Both the position numbers and the translations under genes were made by a program. From Pseudomonas protegens (GTDB lineage: Bacteria; Pseudomonadota; Gammaproteobacteria; Pseudomonadales; Pseudomonadaceae), in NCBI RefSeq assembly GCF_003363755.1, contig NZ_CP031396.1:3596001-3660000 (forward strand): a stretch of DNA of 64,000 nt, read 5' to 3'. Below, in pieces: positions 37,274 through 44,641 of this stretch. A model generated the notes under the pieces. The model had not been told where the DNA came from and did not search any database. It saw nothing but the letters and a program-made list of their open reading frames with translations. Each line of letters starts with the position of its first letter. The first letter of the stretch is position 1.

Positions 37274-37512
37274 TTCCCAGGCTCCTTTAATGAATGATCT
37301 TAATTAGTCCCAGAAAAATCGGGCAAGTTGCAAGGTTGATTCTGATCCATTCCACGGCCTGAAGGTTAGATATCTCCGCCGGAAATGGCTAACAGACTGA
37401 AATCCCTAATCTTTTGCCAAGGCTAGACCCTGGGTGGGTCTGTATCAGGCTGTCTGCGGCTCGGCAAAGTTCCCGCTCTGATCAAAAAGCCATGGACTCG
37501 GAACGGTCCGAT

Positions 37513-37527
37513 CGTGCATTTCGCACG
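37513..37527. promoter_or_regulatory. Candidate upstream activator site
   Basis: CGTGC-ATTTC-GCACG is an inverted repeat centred about 105-110 bp upstream of the -24 element, the usual distance for an NtrC-family enhancer-binding protein. A further GATCGTGCA lies at 37551-37559. Confidence 0.4.
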
Positions 37528-37623
37528 GTTGGCCGGTGGGGATCGTGCAGGATGCGTGTGAGTGAGTGTCTTTGGGTTGTTGTAAGTAATTGATTTTATT
37601 GAATTATTTATATGATTAAAAGC

Positions 37624-37639
37624 TGGCATGCAGACTGCA
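37624..37639 (+). promoter_or_regulatory. Sigma-54 (RpoN) promoter
   Basis: TGGCATG-CAGA-CTGCA matches the RpoN consensus TGGCACG-N4-TTGCA, with the invariant GG and GC exactly 10 bp apart. The predicted start is near 37650, about 64 nt before the ATG of the 94-residue protein. Confidence 0.75.
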
Positions 37640-37713
37640 ATATCCCTCTCATCGTGAAGCGCAAGTCAGGGCTTCCATAACAACATCACCACCAGTGTGG
37701 GAGGAGTTTCAGG

Positions 37714-37998
37714 ATGAATCGCCAAGGTCTTGCCCAATTGCGTATCGCGCCACTGCATCTCCAGCAAGGCCTGTTTGCCAGCCTGGCGTTACTGGTCACC
37801 TTGATCGCCGGACAGCAGTTCCAGCGTTGGCAGGATAGCCAGGCACCCGCCCCGCGCGTGCCGACTCATCACTTCACCCAGACCCATTTCAGTTCGGTGA
37901 GCAGTCAGCTCAACGATGCAACGCCAGTGCAACTGATGGCCGTCGACCAGGCACAACCGGCGCTTGAGGCTCCGCGTCAGGAACGCTGGGTGTTCTAG
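37714..37998 (+). CDS. Small single-pass membrane protein, unknown
   Basis: 94 residues. A basic N-terminus and one hydrophobic helix (about 19-36, QGLFASLALLVTLIAGQQ) are followed by a Gln/Pro/His-rich tail without known motif. Topology is probably N-in with a periplasmic tail. The ATG at 37714 has GGAGGAG upstream. It is the first gene after the sigma-54 promoter and 92 bp before the DUF1328 gene. I do not recognise a family; codon use looks normal for the genome, supporting a real gene. Confidence 0.65.
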   Translation: MNRQGLAQLRIAPLHLQQGLFASLALLVTLIAGQQFQRWQDSQAPAPRVPTHHFTQTHFSSVSSQLNDATPVQLMAVDQAQPALEAPRQERWVF

Positions 37999-38090
37999 GC
38001 ACCAAGGTCTGGGCCGCATTCGGCGGCGCACGACCGGCTCCATAGGCAGCACCCCTGAGCACTATTAATAGAAGAGTAAGGAGAATCATC

Positions 38091-38255
38091 ATGCTGAGCT
38101 GGGCAATCACATTCCTGATCATTGCCATTGTCGCTGCGGTCCTGGGCTTCGGTGGTATCGCGGGCACCGCCACGGGTATCGCCAAGATTCTCTTTGTCGT
38201 GTTCCTGGTGATGTTCATCGCTTCGTTCTTCTTTGGCCGTCGTGGTCGAGGCTGA
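38091..38255 (+). CDS. DUF1328/YtjA-family small membrane protein
   Basis: A 54-residue protein with two hydrophobic helices ([20 protein letters not shown] and [18 protein letters not shown]) around a [11 protein letters not shown] turn, ending in a basic RRGRG. This is the conserved DUF1328 pattern. TAAGGAGA lies 8 bp before the ATG. It ends 2 bp before the Ivy-type gene, so the two are probably cotranscribed. Relatives are reported as stress-linked envelope proteins; the function is unknown. Confidence 0.88.
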   Translation: MLSWAITFLIIAIVAAVLGFGGIAGTATGIAKILFVVFLVMFIASFFFGRRGRG

Positions 38256-38257
38256 TC

Positions 38258-38725
38258 ATGAGTCTTTCGTTGAAAACATTGGCTGCCACGTTGCTGCTGG
38301 GCGTCAGCGCCCTGGCGTCGGCGGCCAATGATGGCCAGGCACGTACCAACCAACTGCTGGGTTCGGACCCGCAGTTTCGTGACACCTGGCAGGGGGTTGT
38401 GCACAAGGAAGAGCGCTTGCCTGAATGGGTGATGAACCTGTCGGGCGATGCTCAGCAACAGATGAACGCAGTGACTGAAGACGGCGATCAGTACCTGGTC
38501 GGACCGCTCTGCGAGACTGCGCAGAGTTGTCAGAACCAGCGCCTGATCGTGGCCTTCAGTTTCGACAAGAAGCATGCCTACGCGATGTTGGTGGAGGTGC
38601 CTGCGGGCTTGCCTGCGGACAAGTCACCGACCCGTCACGCGAGCTACCGCTTTCTCGGCAAACCCGATGAAGGAATGCGGGCATTGCTTCAGGAGCAGTT
38701 GCGCAAAGACCCGAACTGGTACTGA
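38258..38725 (+). CDS. ivy: Ivy-type inhibitor of vertebrate c-type lysozyme
   Basis: A periplasmic protein (155 residues) that blocks lysozyme. The signal peptide ends near residue 22 (ALASA-AN). The inhibitory loop is represented by LCETAQSCQNQRL, two Cys five residues apart as in the Ivy CKPHDC loop, although the central His is replaced here (Cys-Glu-Thr-Ala-Gln-Ser-Cys). The protein is closest by position to PAO1 PA5481 (Ivyp2), which is described as a weaker or inactive paralogue. Its place after a sigma-54 promoter and beside algB suggests an envelope-defence role. Confidence 0.82.
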   Translation: MSLSLKTLAATLLLGVSALASAANDGQARTNQLLGSDPQFRDTWQGVVHKEERLPEWVMNLSGDAQQQMNAVTEDGDQYLVGPLCETAQSCQNQRLIVAFSFDKKHAYAMLVEVPAGLPADKSPTRHASYRFLGKPDEGMRALLQEQLRKDPNWY

Positions 38726-38758
38726 GCGCGCATTGCCGATTTTGCATAACAGCTAGAA

Positions 38759-38781
38759 GAAAGGGCCGCCCTGGCTCTTTC
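38759..38781 (+). terminator. Candidate terminator after ivy
   Basis: GAAAGGGCC (38759-38767) pairs with GGCTCTTTC (38773-38781) with one mismatch. The T-run is short, so efficiency is uncertain. Confidence 0.4.
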
Positions 38782-38812
38782 GACTGTTGCACCACCCGAG
38801 GAGGGTGAGTGC

Positions 38813-38863
38813 ATGACCAAGGGGCCGGGACGTTCTGATCCACCGATGATCGGAGTGACCTAG
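38813..38863 (+). CDS. Candidate 16-residue micro-ORF
   Basis: ATG at 38813 to TAG at 38861-38863 encodes MTKGPGRSDPPMIGVT. It has an excellent ribosome binding site (GAGGAGGGTG about 8 bp upstream). It lies in a GC-rich structured stretch that also contains several GGA motifs. It may be a leader peptide or a chance frame inside a regulatory RNA. I recognise no homologue. Confidence 0.3.
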   Translation: MTKGPGRSDPPMIGVT

Positions 38864-39012
38864 GGGTACAGGGAGTGCCTCCGCAAGGGCCGGGTCAGGA
38901 AAGAGCAGCGGCGTAAGCTCTCAGGTCGAGCATCGACTTGACGAGCTTGCGGCGTGCTTGAAGAGCAAAGTCTTGTCCTAGAGCCATCGGTCCGTCTTTT
39001 TAGTGATTCCCC

Positions 39013-39044
39013 AAGGAAAAAATCTTCCTTTGACTCCAGTCAAA
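39013..39044. promoter_or_regulatory. Tandem palindromes upstream of gltP
   Basis: AAGGAA-AAAATC-TTCCTT (39013-39030) runs directly into TTTGACT-CC-AGTCAAA (39029-39044). Two adjacent perfect inverted repeats suggest an operator or an RNA structure. Confidence 0.4.
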
Positions 39045-39266
39045 CGTTTCCTGGTGTTTCTCTGCGACCGTATATCGAGAAACTTTGCGTCAATTGCGCA
39101 ACCTTTCCGAACGCCCGAATCAGAGTAATCCTAAACTTTTTCAGACCTTTTCCTGACCCTTCCGACAAGCCTGCACGCCGCCTGAAATGGCCGTTTCACG
39201 GTATTTCTGCCTGCCGAAATGTCGTATTCGAACCGGTTGGGACGCCCGTTTAGTTTGTAAAAACTC

Positions 39267-39281
39267 ATGCCGATTCGGCAT
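39267..39281. promoter_or_regulatory. 15-bp palindrome upstream of gltP
   Basis: ATGCCGA-T-TCGGCAT is a perfect inverted repeat about 190 bp before the gltP start, a candidate binding site for an unidentified regulator. Confidence 0.4.
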
Positions 39282-39469
39282 AGGGTAGGCGTTTACGGCA
39301 TTAGACGCGCCCCCCTAGCATCGGAATAGTTGCGCCTTTTTTCGCCCGCAGAGAGCCGTAAATGCTCGTTCGGGATGACCTTATACGGGGGCCGATGCAC
39401 AAACTTTTCCGCCATTGAGCGTTCCAGTTCGCGCATCAGCCCGAGTCCAACTGAAGTAAGGGTAATGAT

Positions 39470-40801
39470 ATGAAGAAGGCAAAATTAAGCCTCGCCTGGC
39501 AGATCCTCATCGGTCTGGTCCTGGGGATTGCAATTGGCGCGCTGCTCAATCATTTCAGTGCTGAAAAGGCCTGGTGGGTCAGCAACGTTCTGCAACCTGC
39601 AGGCGATATCTTTATCCGCTTGATCAAGATGATCGTGATTCCGATCGTCATCTCCTCGCTGATCGTCGGCATTGCCGGTGTCGGCGACGCCAAGAAACTT
39701 GGCCGCATCGGTCTGAAGACCATCATCTACTTCGAAATCGTCACCACCATCGCCATCGTCGTGGGTCTGCTGCTGGCCAACCTGTTCCATCCGGGCGCGG
39801 GCATCGACATGAGCACCCTGGGTACCGTGGACATTTCCAAGTACCAGGCCACCGCTGCCGAAGTGCAGCATGAACATGCGTTCATCGAGACCATTCTCAA
39901 CCTGATTCCATCGAACATCTTCGCGGCCATGGCCCGTGGCGAGATGCTGCCGATCATCTTCTTCTCGGTGCTGTTCGGTCTGGGCTTGTCGAGCCTGCAG
40001 TCCGATCTGCGCGAGCCGCTGGTGAAGATGTTCCAGGGCGTCTCGGAAAGCATGTTCAAAGTCACCCACATGATCATGAACTACGCGCCGATTGGTGTGT
40101 TTGCCTTGATCTCGGTGACCGTCGCCAACTTCGGTTTCGCCTCCCTGCTGCCGTTGGCCAAGCTGGTGATCCTGGTGTACGTGGCCATCGCCTTCTTCGC
40201 CTTCGTGATCCTCGGCCTGATCGCCCGCCTGTTCGGCTTCTCGGTGCTCAAGCTGATGCGCATCTTCAAGGATGAGCTGGTGCTGGCCTACTCCACCGCC
40301 AGCTCGGAAACCGTGCTGCCGCGGGTCATCGAGAAGATGGAAGCCTACGGCGCGCCGAAAGCCATCTGCAGCTTCGTGGTGCCGACCGGCTACTCCTTCA
40401 ACCTCGACGGCTCGACCCTGTACCAGTCCATCGCGGCGATCTTCATTGCCCAGCTGTACGGCATCGACCTGTCCATCAGCCAGCAATTGCTGTTGGTGCT
40501 GACCCTGATGGTCACCTCCAAAGGCATTGCCGGGGTTCCGGGCGTGTCCTTCGTGGTGCTGCTGGCCACCCTGGGCAGTGTGGGCATTCCGCTGGAAGGC
40601 CTGGCCTTCATCGCCGGTGTCGACCGTGTGATGGACATGGCGCGTACCGCCCTGAACGTGATCGGCAACGCCCTGGCGGTACTGGTCATCGCCCGTTGGG
40701 AGGGCATGTACGACGATGCCAAGGGCCAGCGCTACTGGAACTCCCTGCCGCACTGGCGCAGCAAAGAGAAGCTGCCAGCAGGCGAAGCTTCCAAAGGCTA
40801 A
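39470..40801 (+). CDS. gltP: Proton/sodium-glutamate symporter GltP (DAACS family)
   Basis: An inner-membrane transporter (443 residues, eight helices plus two re-entrant loops) importing glutamate/aspartate or C4-dicarboxylates. Family elements are the serine-rich hairpin AYSTASSETVLPRV near residue 280, FVVPTGYSFNLDGSTLY, and the second hairpin SKGIAGVPGVSFVVLL. The ATG at 39470 follows AAGTAAGGG. Order next to ivy matches PAO1 gltP (PA5479). The unusually long upstream region suggests complex control. Confidence 0.93.
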   Translation: MKKAKLSLAWQILIGLVLGIAIGALLNHFSAEKAWWVSNVLQPAGDIFIRLIKMIVIPIVISSLIVGIAGVGDAKKLGRIGLKTIIYFEIVTTIAIVVGLLLANLFHPGAGIDMSTLGTVDISKYQATAAEVQHEHAFIETILNLIPSNIFAAMARGEMLPIIFFSVLFGLGLSSLQSDLREPLVKMFQGVSESMFKVTHMIMNYAPIGVFALISVTVANFGFASLLPLAKLVILVYVAIAFFAFVILGLIARLFGFSVLKLMRIFKDELVLAYSTASSETVLPRVIEKMEAYGAPKAICSFVVPTGYSFNLDGSTLYQSIAAIFIAQLYGIDLSISQQLLLVLTLMVTSKGIAGVPGVSFVVLLATLGSVGIPLEGLAFIAGVDRVMDMARTALNVIGNALAVLVIARWEGMYDDAKGQRYWNSLPHWRSKEKLPAGEASKG

Positions 40802-40810
40802 GCGCCTCGG

Positions 40811-40892
40811 TGTAGGAACTGGCTTGCCGACGCAGAGGCCCTCAGGTCCTCTATACGGCTCAGATGCGCCTTCGCCGACAAGCCGCCTCCTG
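40811..40892. repeat. REP-like inverted pair after gltP
   Basis: GTAGGAACTGGCTTGCCGAC at about 40812 and its inverted relative GCCGACAAGCCGCCTCCTGC at about 40874-40893 are degenerate REP elements in opposite orientation. Confidence 0.6.
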
Positions 40893-40901
40893 CAACGAAC
40901 G

Positions 40902-40930
40902 AACCCCGGGTAATCCGGGGTTTGTCGTTT
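40902..40930 (+). terminator. Terminator after gltP
   Basis: AACCCCGG (40902-40909) pairs with CCGGGGTT (40915-40922) and T-rich sequence follows. Confidence 0.8.
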
Positions 40931-40977
40931 CTACAGGCCCCGCTATCATTCGCCGCATCTTCCGAGGGATATGACCG

Positions 40978-42207
40978 ATGCTCAATGGCCTGTGGCTTGG
41001 CTTCTTTATCGTAGCGACCGTGTCCGCCCTGGCGCAGTGGCTGGTGGGCGGCAACGCCGGGATCTTTGCCGCCATGGTGGAAAGCATTTTCGCGATGGCC
41101 AAGCTGTCGGTGGAGGTGATGGTGCTGCTGTTCGGCACCCTGACCCTGTGGCTGGGCTTTCTGCGGATCGCCGAGAAGGCCGGCATCGTCGATTGGCTGG
41201 CCAAGATCCTGGGCCCGCTGTTCAAGCGCCTGATGCCGGAAGTGCCGCCTGGGCACCCGGCCCTGGGCCTGATCACCCTGAACTTCGCCGCCAATGGCCT
41301 GGGCCTGGATAACGCCGCCACGCCGATCGGCCTCAAGGCCATGCGCGCCCTTCAGGAACTCAACCCCAGCGCCACCACCGCCAGCAATGCGCAGATCCTG
41401 TTCCTGGTACTCAACGCTTCGTCCCTGACCCTGCTGCCGGTGACCATCTTCATGTACCGCGCCCAGCAAGGTGCGGCGGACCCGACCCTGGTGTTCCTGC
41501 CGATCCTCCTGGCCACCAGCGCCTCGACCCTGGTCGGCCTGCTGTCGGTGGCGGTGATGCAGCGCCTGCGTCTCTGGGACCCGGTGGTGCTGGCCTACCT
41601 GATTCCCGGAGCCCTGGCTCTGGGCGCCTTCATGGCGCTGCTGGCGACTCTGTCGGCCACGGCCCTGGCCTCCCTGTCGTCGATCCTCGGCAACCTCACC
41701 CTGTTCGGCCTGATCATGCTGTTCCTGGTGATCGGTGCGCTGCGCAAGGTCAAGGTCTACGAGGCCTTTGTCGAAGGGGCCAAGGAGGGTTTTGACGTCG
41801 CCAAGAACCTCTTGCCGTACCTGGTGGCCATGCTGTGCGCGATCGGCGTATTGCGGGCGTCCGGGGCCCTGGATTTCGGCCTCGACGGGATTCGTCATCT
41901 GGTGGCCTGGGCCGGCTGGGATACGCGCTTTGTCGACGCCCTGCCCACCGCCATGGTCAAGCCGTTCTCCGGCAGTGCCGCCCGAGCGATGCTCATTGAG
42001 ACTATGAAGACCCAGGGTGTGGACAGTTTCCCTGCACTGGTGGCAGCGACCATCCAGGGCAGCACCGAGACCACCTTCTATGTGCTGGCGGTCTACTTCG
42101 GTGCGGTGGGTATCCAGCGGGTGCGGCACGCGGTGGGCTGTGCCTTGCTGGCGGAATTCGCCGGGGTGGTGGCGGCGATTGCGGTTTGCTACTGGTTCTT
42201 TGGTTGA
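40978..42207 (+). CDS. SpmA-SpmB fused nucleoside-recognition (Gate) domain membrane protein
   Basis: A 409-residue, about ten-helix inner-membrane protein. The first half resembles spore-maturation protein A (LNFAANGLGLDNAATPIGLKAM) and the second half SpmB (PTAMVKPFSGSAARAMLIE, ATIQGSTETTFYVLAVYFG). In Bacillus these are two genes; here they are one polypeptide. Both are 'Gate' (nucleoside recognition) domains related to transporters. The host does not sporulate, so a transport role is more likely than wall dehydration; the substrate is unknown. It follows gltP and is convergent with the lipid-transport operon. Confidence 0.87.
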   Translation: MLNGLWLGFFIVATVSALAQWLVGGNAGIFAAMVESIFAMAKLSVEVMVLLFGTLTLWLGFLRIAEKAGIVDWLAKILGPLFKRLMPEVPPGHPALGLITLNFAANGLGLDNAATPIGLKAMRALQELNPSATTASNAQILFLVLNASSLTLLPVTIFMYRAQQGAADPTLVFLPILLATSASTLVGLLSVAVMQRLRLWDPVVLAYLIPGALALGAFMALLATLSATALASLSSILGNLTLFGLIMLFLVIGALRKVKVYEAFVEGAKEGFDVAKNLLPYLVAMLCAIGVLRASGALDFGLDGIRHLVAWAGWDTRFVDALPTAMVKPFSGSAARAMLIETMKTQGVDSFPALVAATIQGSTETTFYVLAVYFGAVGIQRVRHAVGCALLAEFAGVVAAIAVCYWFFG

Positions 42208-42211
42208 GTTG

Positions 42212-42252
42212 ACCGGCTCTTCGCTGGCAAGCCGGCAGCTACAAGCGGCCGT
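42212..42252. repeat. REP-like element
   Basis: GACCGGCTCTTCGCTGGCAAGCC and the following GGCAGCTACAAGCGG carry an inverted fluorescens-type REP core between convergent genes. Confidence 0.6.
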
Positions 42253-42271
42253 ATTGCCGGCGACGGGCCAG

Positions 42272-42901
42272 TCATTGTTTCAGCGCCAGATTGCCCTGCC
42301 CCACTGCCCAATCCACTACCTGCCGGGTCAGCGCATCGCTGGCCTGGCCAAACCCGGTCACGACTCCCGGCACCTGGGGCTGCTCCAGGGGCTGGCGTAT
42401 TTCGAAGCGCCGGCTGGCGAGGATCTTCTGGTCATAACCTCGAATCAGCCGCGCATCCAGGCGGATCACCACCTGGACGGCGTTGCCCTGGTACTCGGTC
42501 TGAAAGGCTTGCAGGTCGCCGCCCAGGGCCAGGTCGGTCTGCAGGTTGCTGTCGTCGGTGCTCAACAACTGCACCCGGCCATCGCGCTGGAAGCCGTCCA
42601 GCAGGCGGTTGCGCAGCAGGATCGGTGCCGGGTCGCTCCAGCGCGAAGCCTTGTAGCTGCTGATCAGGTTGCCCTGGGGAATCACCGCGATGCGTGCGCT
42701 GTTCAGTGCGTCGCCGGCCTGGGGCTTGAGCAACTGCAGCGACCACGACAGTGCCTTGCCCGTGGCGGTGGGCGTGCTCTGGCTCACCGGCAGCCGATAG
42801 ATATCCAATGGCTCGCCCTTGGGCAGGATCGAACAGGCACTGGTCAGGGCCATGGCGGTCCCCAGGGCCAGTGGCGCCAGCAGATGACAGACAGGCTTCA
42901 T
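42272..42901 (-). CDS. Outer-membrane lipoprotein of an Mce-type transporter (PqiC/YmbA-like)
   Basis: 209 residues. The signal peptide has a lipobox (ALTSAC), lipidated Cys near residue 23. The mature domain has the ABC-type transport auxiliary lipoprotein pattern (DIYRLPVS, WSLQLLKPQAGDALNSARIAV, YKASRWSDPAPILLRN). It is translationally coupled to the Mce gene (ATGA overlap). It probably forms the outer-membrane end of a lipid-transport bridge, as PqiC does with PqiB. Confidence 0.88.
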   Translation of the reverse strand: MKPVCHLLAPLALGTAMALTSACSILPKGEPLDIYRLPVSQSTPTATGKALSWSLQLLKPQAGDALNSARIAVIPQGNLISSYKASRWSDPAPILLRNRLLDGFQRDGRVQLLSTDDSNLQTDLALGGDLQAFQTEYQGNAVQVVIRLDARLIRGYDQKILASRRFEIRQPLEQPQVPGVVTGFGQASDALTRQVVDWAVGQGNLALKQ

Positions 42902-43836
42902 GGCGTGAACTCCTTGTTCTTCTCGTTACCCAGCAAGTAACCGCCGGGGTTGGCTTCGAGGCGGCGGGTAATGGCTCGCAGCGAGCTCAGGGTCTCGCGC
43001 AGCTCGCGCACCGCCGGCGCCAGACCGTTGAGCCCTTGCATGCCATTGTTCAGCGAGTCCTGGTTGTCGCTCAGCAGTTTGTTCAGGGTGGCGCTGCTCT
43101 GCTCCAGGTTGCGCATGGCGTGCTCGGCGCTGCCGAACATCTGCTTGCCCTGGTCGTTGAGCAGGCCGTTGGCATTGCGCATCAGCGCGGTGGTCTGTTC
43201 CAGCATGGCGCTGGTCTGCTTGCTGATAGAGCCCAGTTGCTGCATCAGCTGGCGCAGGTCGTCACGTTGTCCGGCGATGCTGGCCGAGGTTTTCTGCAGG
43301 TTGTCCAGGGTGTTGCTGACCCGCTCCACGTTGTCCGGGGAAAACATGCTGTTGGCGTTGTGCAGCAGCAGGTTGACCCCGGTCATCAGGTCATTGCTGT
43401 TGTTCAGCAGGCGGGCAATGGGCGATGGCGAGGCGATGATGGTCGGCAAGTGGCCGTCCTTGCCCTTGAGGGGCGGGCTTTGCGGTGTACCGCCGCTGAG
43501 CTGGATGATCGAGGTGCCGGTGATGCCGGTCAGGGCCAGCTTGGCCTGGGTGTCCTCCTTGATCGGGGTTTCACTGCCCAGGCGGATCTGCGCCAGTACC
43601 CGGCGCGGGTCCTTGGGGTCCAGGCGCAGGTTGACCACATCGCCGACCTTGATGCCGCTGTATTGCACGGCGCTACCCTTGGACAGGCCGCTGACCGCCT
43701 CATTGAAGACAATCTGATAGTCCTGGAAGGCGCTGTCGACGCTGGACTTGGCCAGCCACAGGCCGAACAGCAGGGCGCCGGCCACCACGATCACGGTGAA
43801 CAGGCCGATCAGTACATGATGGGCTCGGGTTTCCAT
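42898..43836 (-). CDS. MCE/MlaD-family periplasmic lipid-binding protein
   Basis: 312 residues. One N-terminal helix (about 8-28, VLIGLFTVIVVAGALLFGLW) anchors it. One MCE domain spans about 38-120 (YQIVFNEAVSGLSKGSAVQYSGIKVGDV). A long helical C-terminus (about 150-310) could form a tube or needle. The start at 43836 (METRAHH) was preferred over upstream frames inside the ATPase gene. It belongs to a permease-ATPase-MCE-lipoprotein operon moving lipids between membranes. Only one MCE domain is present, unlike PqiB (three). Confidence 0.92.
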   Translation of the reverse strand: METRAHHVLIGLFTVIVVAGALLFGLWLAKSSVDSAFQDYQIVFNEAVSGLSKGSAVQYSGIKVGDVVNLRLDPKDPRRVLAQIRLGSETPIKEDTQAKLALTGITGTSIIQLSGGTPQSPPLKGKDGHLPTIIASPSPIARLLNNSNDLMTGVNLLLHNANSMFSPDNVERVSNTLDNLQKTSASIAGQRDDLRQLMQQLGSISKQTSAMLEQTTALMRNANGLLNDQGKQMFGSAEHAMRNLEQSSATLNKLLSDNQDSLNNGMQGLNGLAPAVRELRETLSSLRAITRRLEANPGGYLLGNEKNKEFTP

Positions 43837-43837
43837 G

Positions 43838-44641
43838 TCATCCCTCGTTGGTCTGTGTAGCGGCCTGGTAGGCCGCGCGGCCGCGTGGGCCATGGAAGTA
43901 TTGGTGAATCCATTCGTCCGGGGTTTCGGCGACCACATCGATGGCGTCCGCCACCAGTACCTTTTTCTGTGCCAGTACCGCCACCCGGTCGGTGATGGTG
44001 TAGAGGGTGTCCAGGTCGTGGGTGACCAGGAACACGCTCAGGCCCAGGGCATCGCGCAGGGTCAGGATCAGTTGGTCGAAGGCTGCCGCCCCCACCGGGT
44101 CGAGGCCGGCGGTGGGTTCGTCGAGAAACAGGATGTCCGGGTCCAGGGCCAGGGCACGGGCCAGTGCTGCGCGTTTGATCATGCCGCCAGAGAGCGAGGA
44201 TGGGTATTTGTCGGCGGCCGACAAGGGCAACCCGGCCAGTGCCAGTTTCACTGCCGCCAGGTGTTCGGCGTCGCTGCGGGACAGGCCCGCATGCTCGATC
44301 AGTGGCAGGGCGACGTTCTCGGTCACTGTCAGCGAGGTGAACAGCGCGCCCTTCTGGAACAGCACGCCAAAGCGTCGCTCGATCAGGGAACGTTGCTTTT
44401 CCGGCAGGCTGGGCAGGTCCTGGCCGAAGACCCGCACCGAGCCGTCGCTGGGTTGGCGCAGGCCGACGATGCTGCGCAGCAGCACCGACTTGCCGCTACC
44501 TGAGCCGCCGACCACGCCGAGGATCTCGCCCTTGTACACGTCCAGGTCGAGATTTTCGTGCACGCTCTGCTTGCCGAAGCGGTTGCACAGGCCACGGACC
44601 TCGATCACCGCCTCGGCGGGCGGGCGCGTCGGGCGGCTCAC
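43838..44641 (-). CDS. Mce/Mla-type ABC transporter ATPase
   Basis: The ATPase (267 residues) for the lipid transporter. Walker A is GGSGSGKSV, the signature is LSGGMIKR, Walker B is ILFLDEPTAGLD, and the switch His is in VTHDLD. It is of the MlaF/Mkl family (ATP-binding segment with GAFDQ replaced by AAFDQL). It overlaps the permease gene by 4 bp upstream and abuts the MCE gene downstream. Confidence 0.92.
   Translation of the reverse strand: MSRPTRPPAEAVIEVRGLCNRFGKQSVHENLDLDVYKGEILGVVGGSGSGKSVLLRSIVGLRQPSDGSVRVFGQDLPSLPEKQRSLIERRFGVLFQKGALFTSLTVTENVALPLIEHAGLSRSDAEHLAAVKLALAGLPLSAADKYPSSLSGGMIKRAALARALALDPDILFLDEPTAGLDPVGAAAFDQLILTLRDALGLSVFLVTHDLDTLYTITDRVAVLAQKKVLVADAIDVVAETPDEWIHQYFHGPRGRAAYQAATQTNEG

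Larger units (their letters stand above)
37274..37713. other. Divergent regulatory region algB / small-protein operon
   Basis: 440 bp without a gene. The left part holds the algB leader (GGAGCCTGGGAA ribosome binding site) and a weak sigma-22-like element. The right part is markedly AT-rich (37575-37625) and ends in a good sigma-54 promoter. A CGTGC-N5-GCACG palindrome lies about 110 bp before that promoter. Confidence 0.6.
38726..39469. other. Long structured intergenic region ivy - gltP
   Basis: 744 bp without a convincing protein gene. From left to right it holds a hairpin that may end the ivy transcript (38759-38781), a GGA-rich structured stretch with a 16-codon micro-ORF (38801-38910), tandem palindromes (39013-39044), and a 15-bp palindrome 190 bp before gltP. 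A 99-codon reading frame at 38954-39253 looks spurious. Confidence 0.6.

Noticed and set aside
38726..38910. An RsmX/Y/Z-type small RNA gene proper
   Set aside because: GGA motifs are present but the GacA upstream box (TGTAAG-N6-CTTACA) is absent, so I report it only as an Rsm-like element.
38954..39253. A 99-codon forward frame in the ivy-gltP gap
   Set aside because: No ribosome binding site, codon use unlike neighbours, and it runs through the palindromic region; more likely regulatory DNA.
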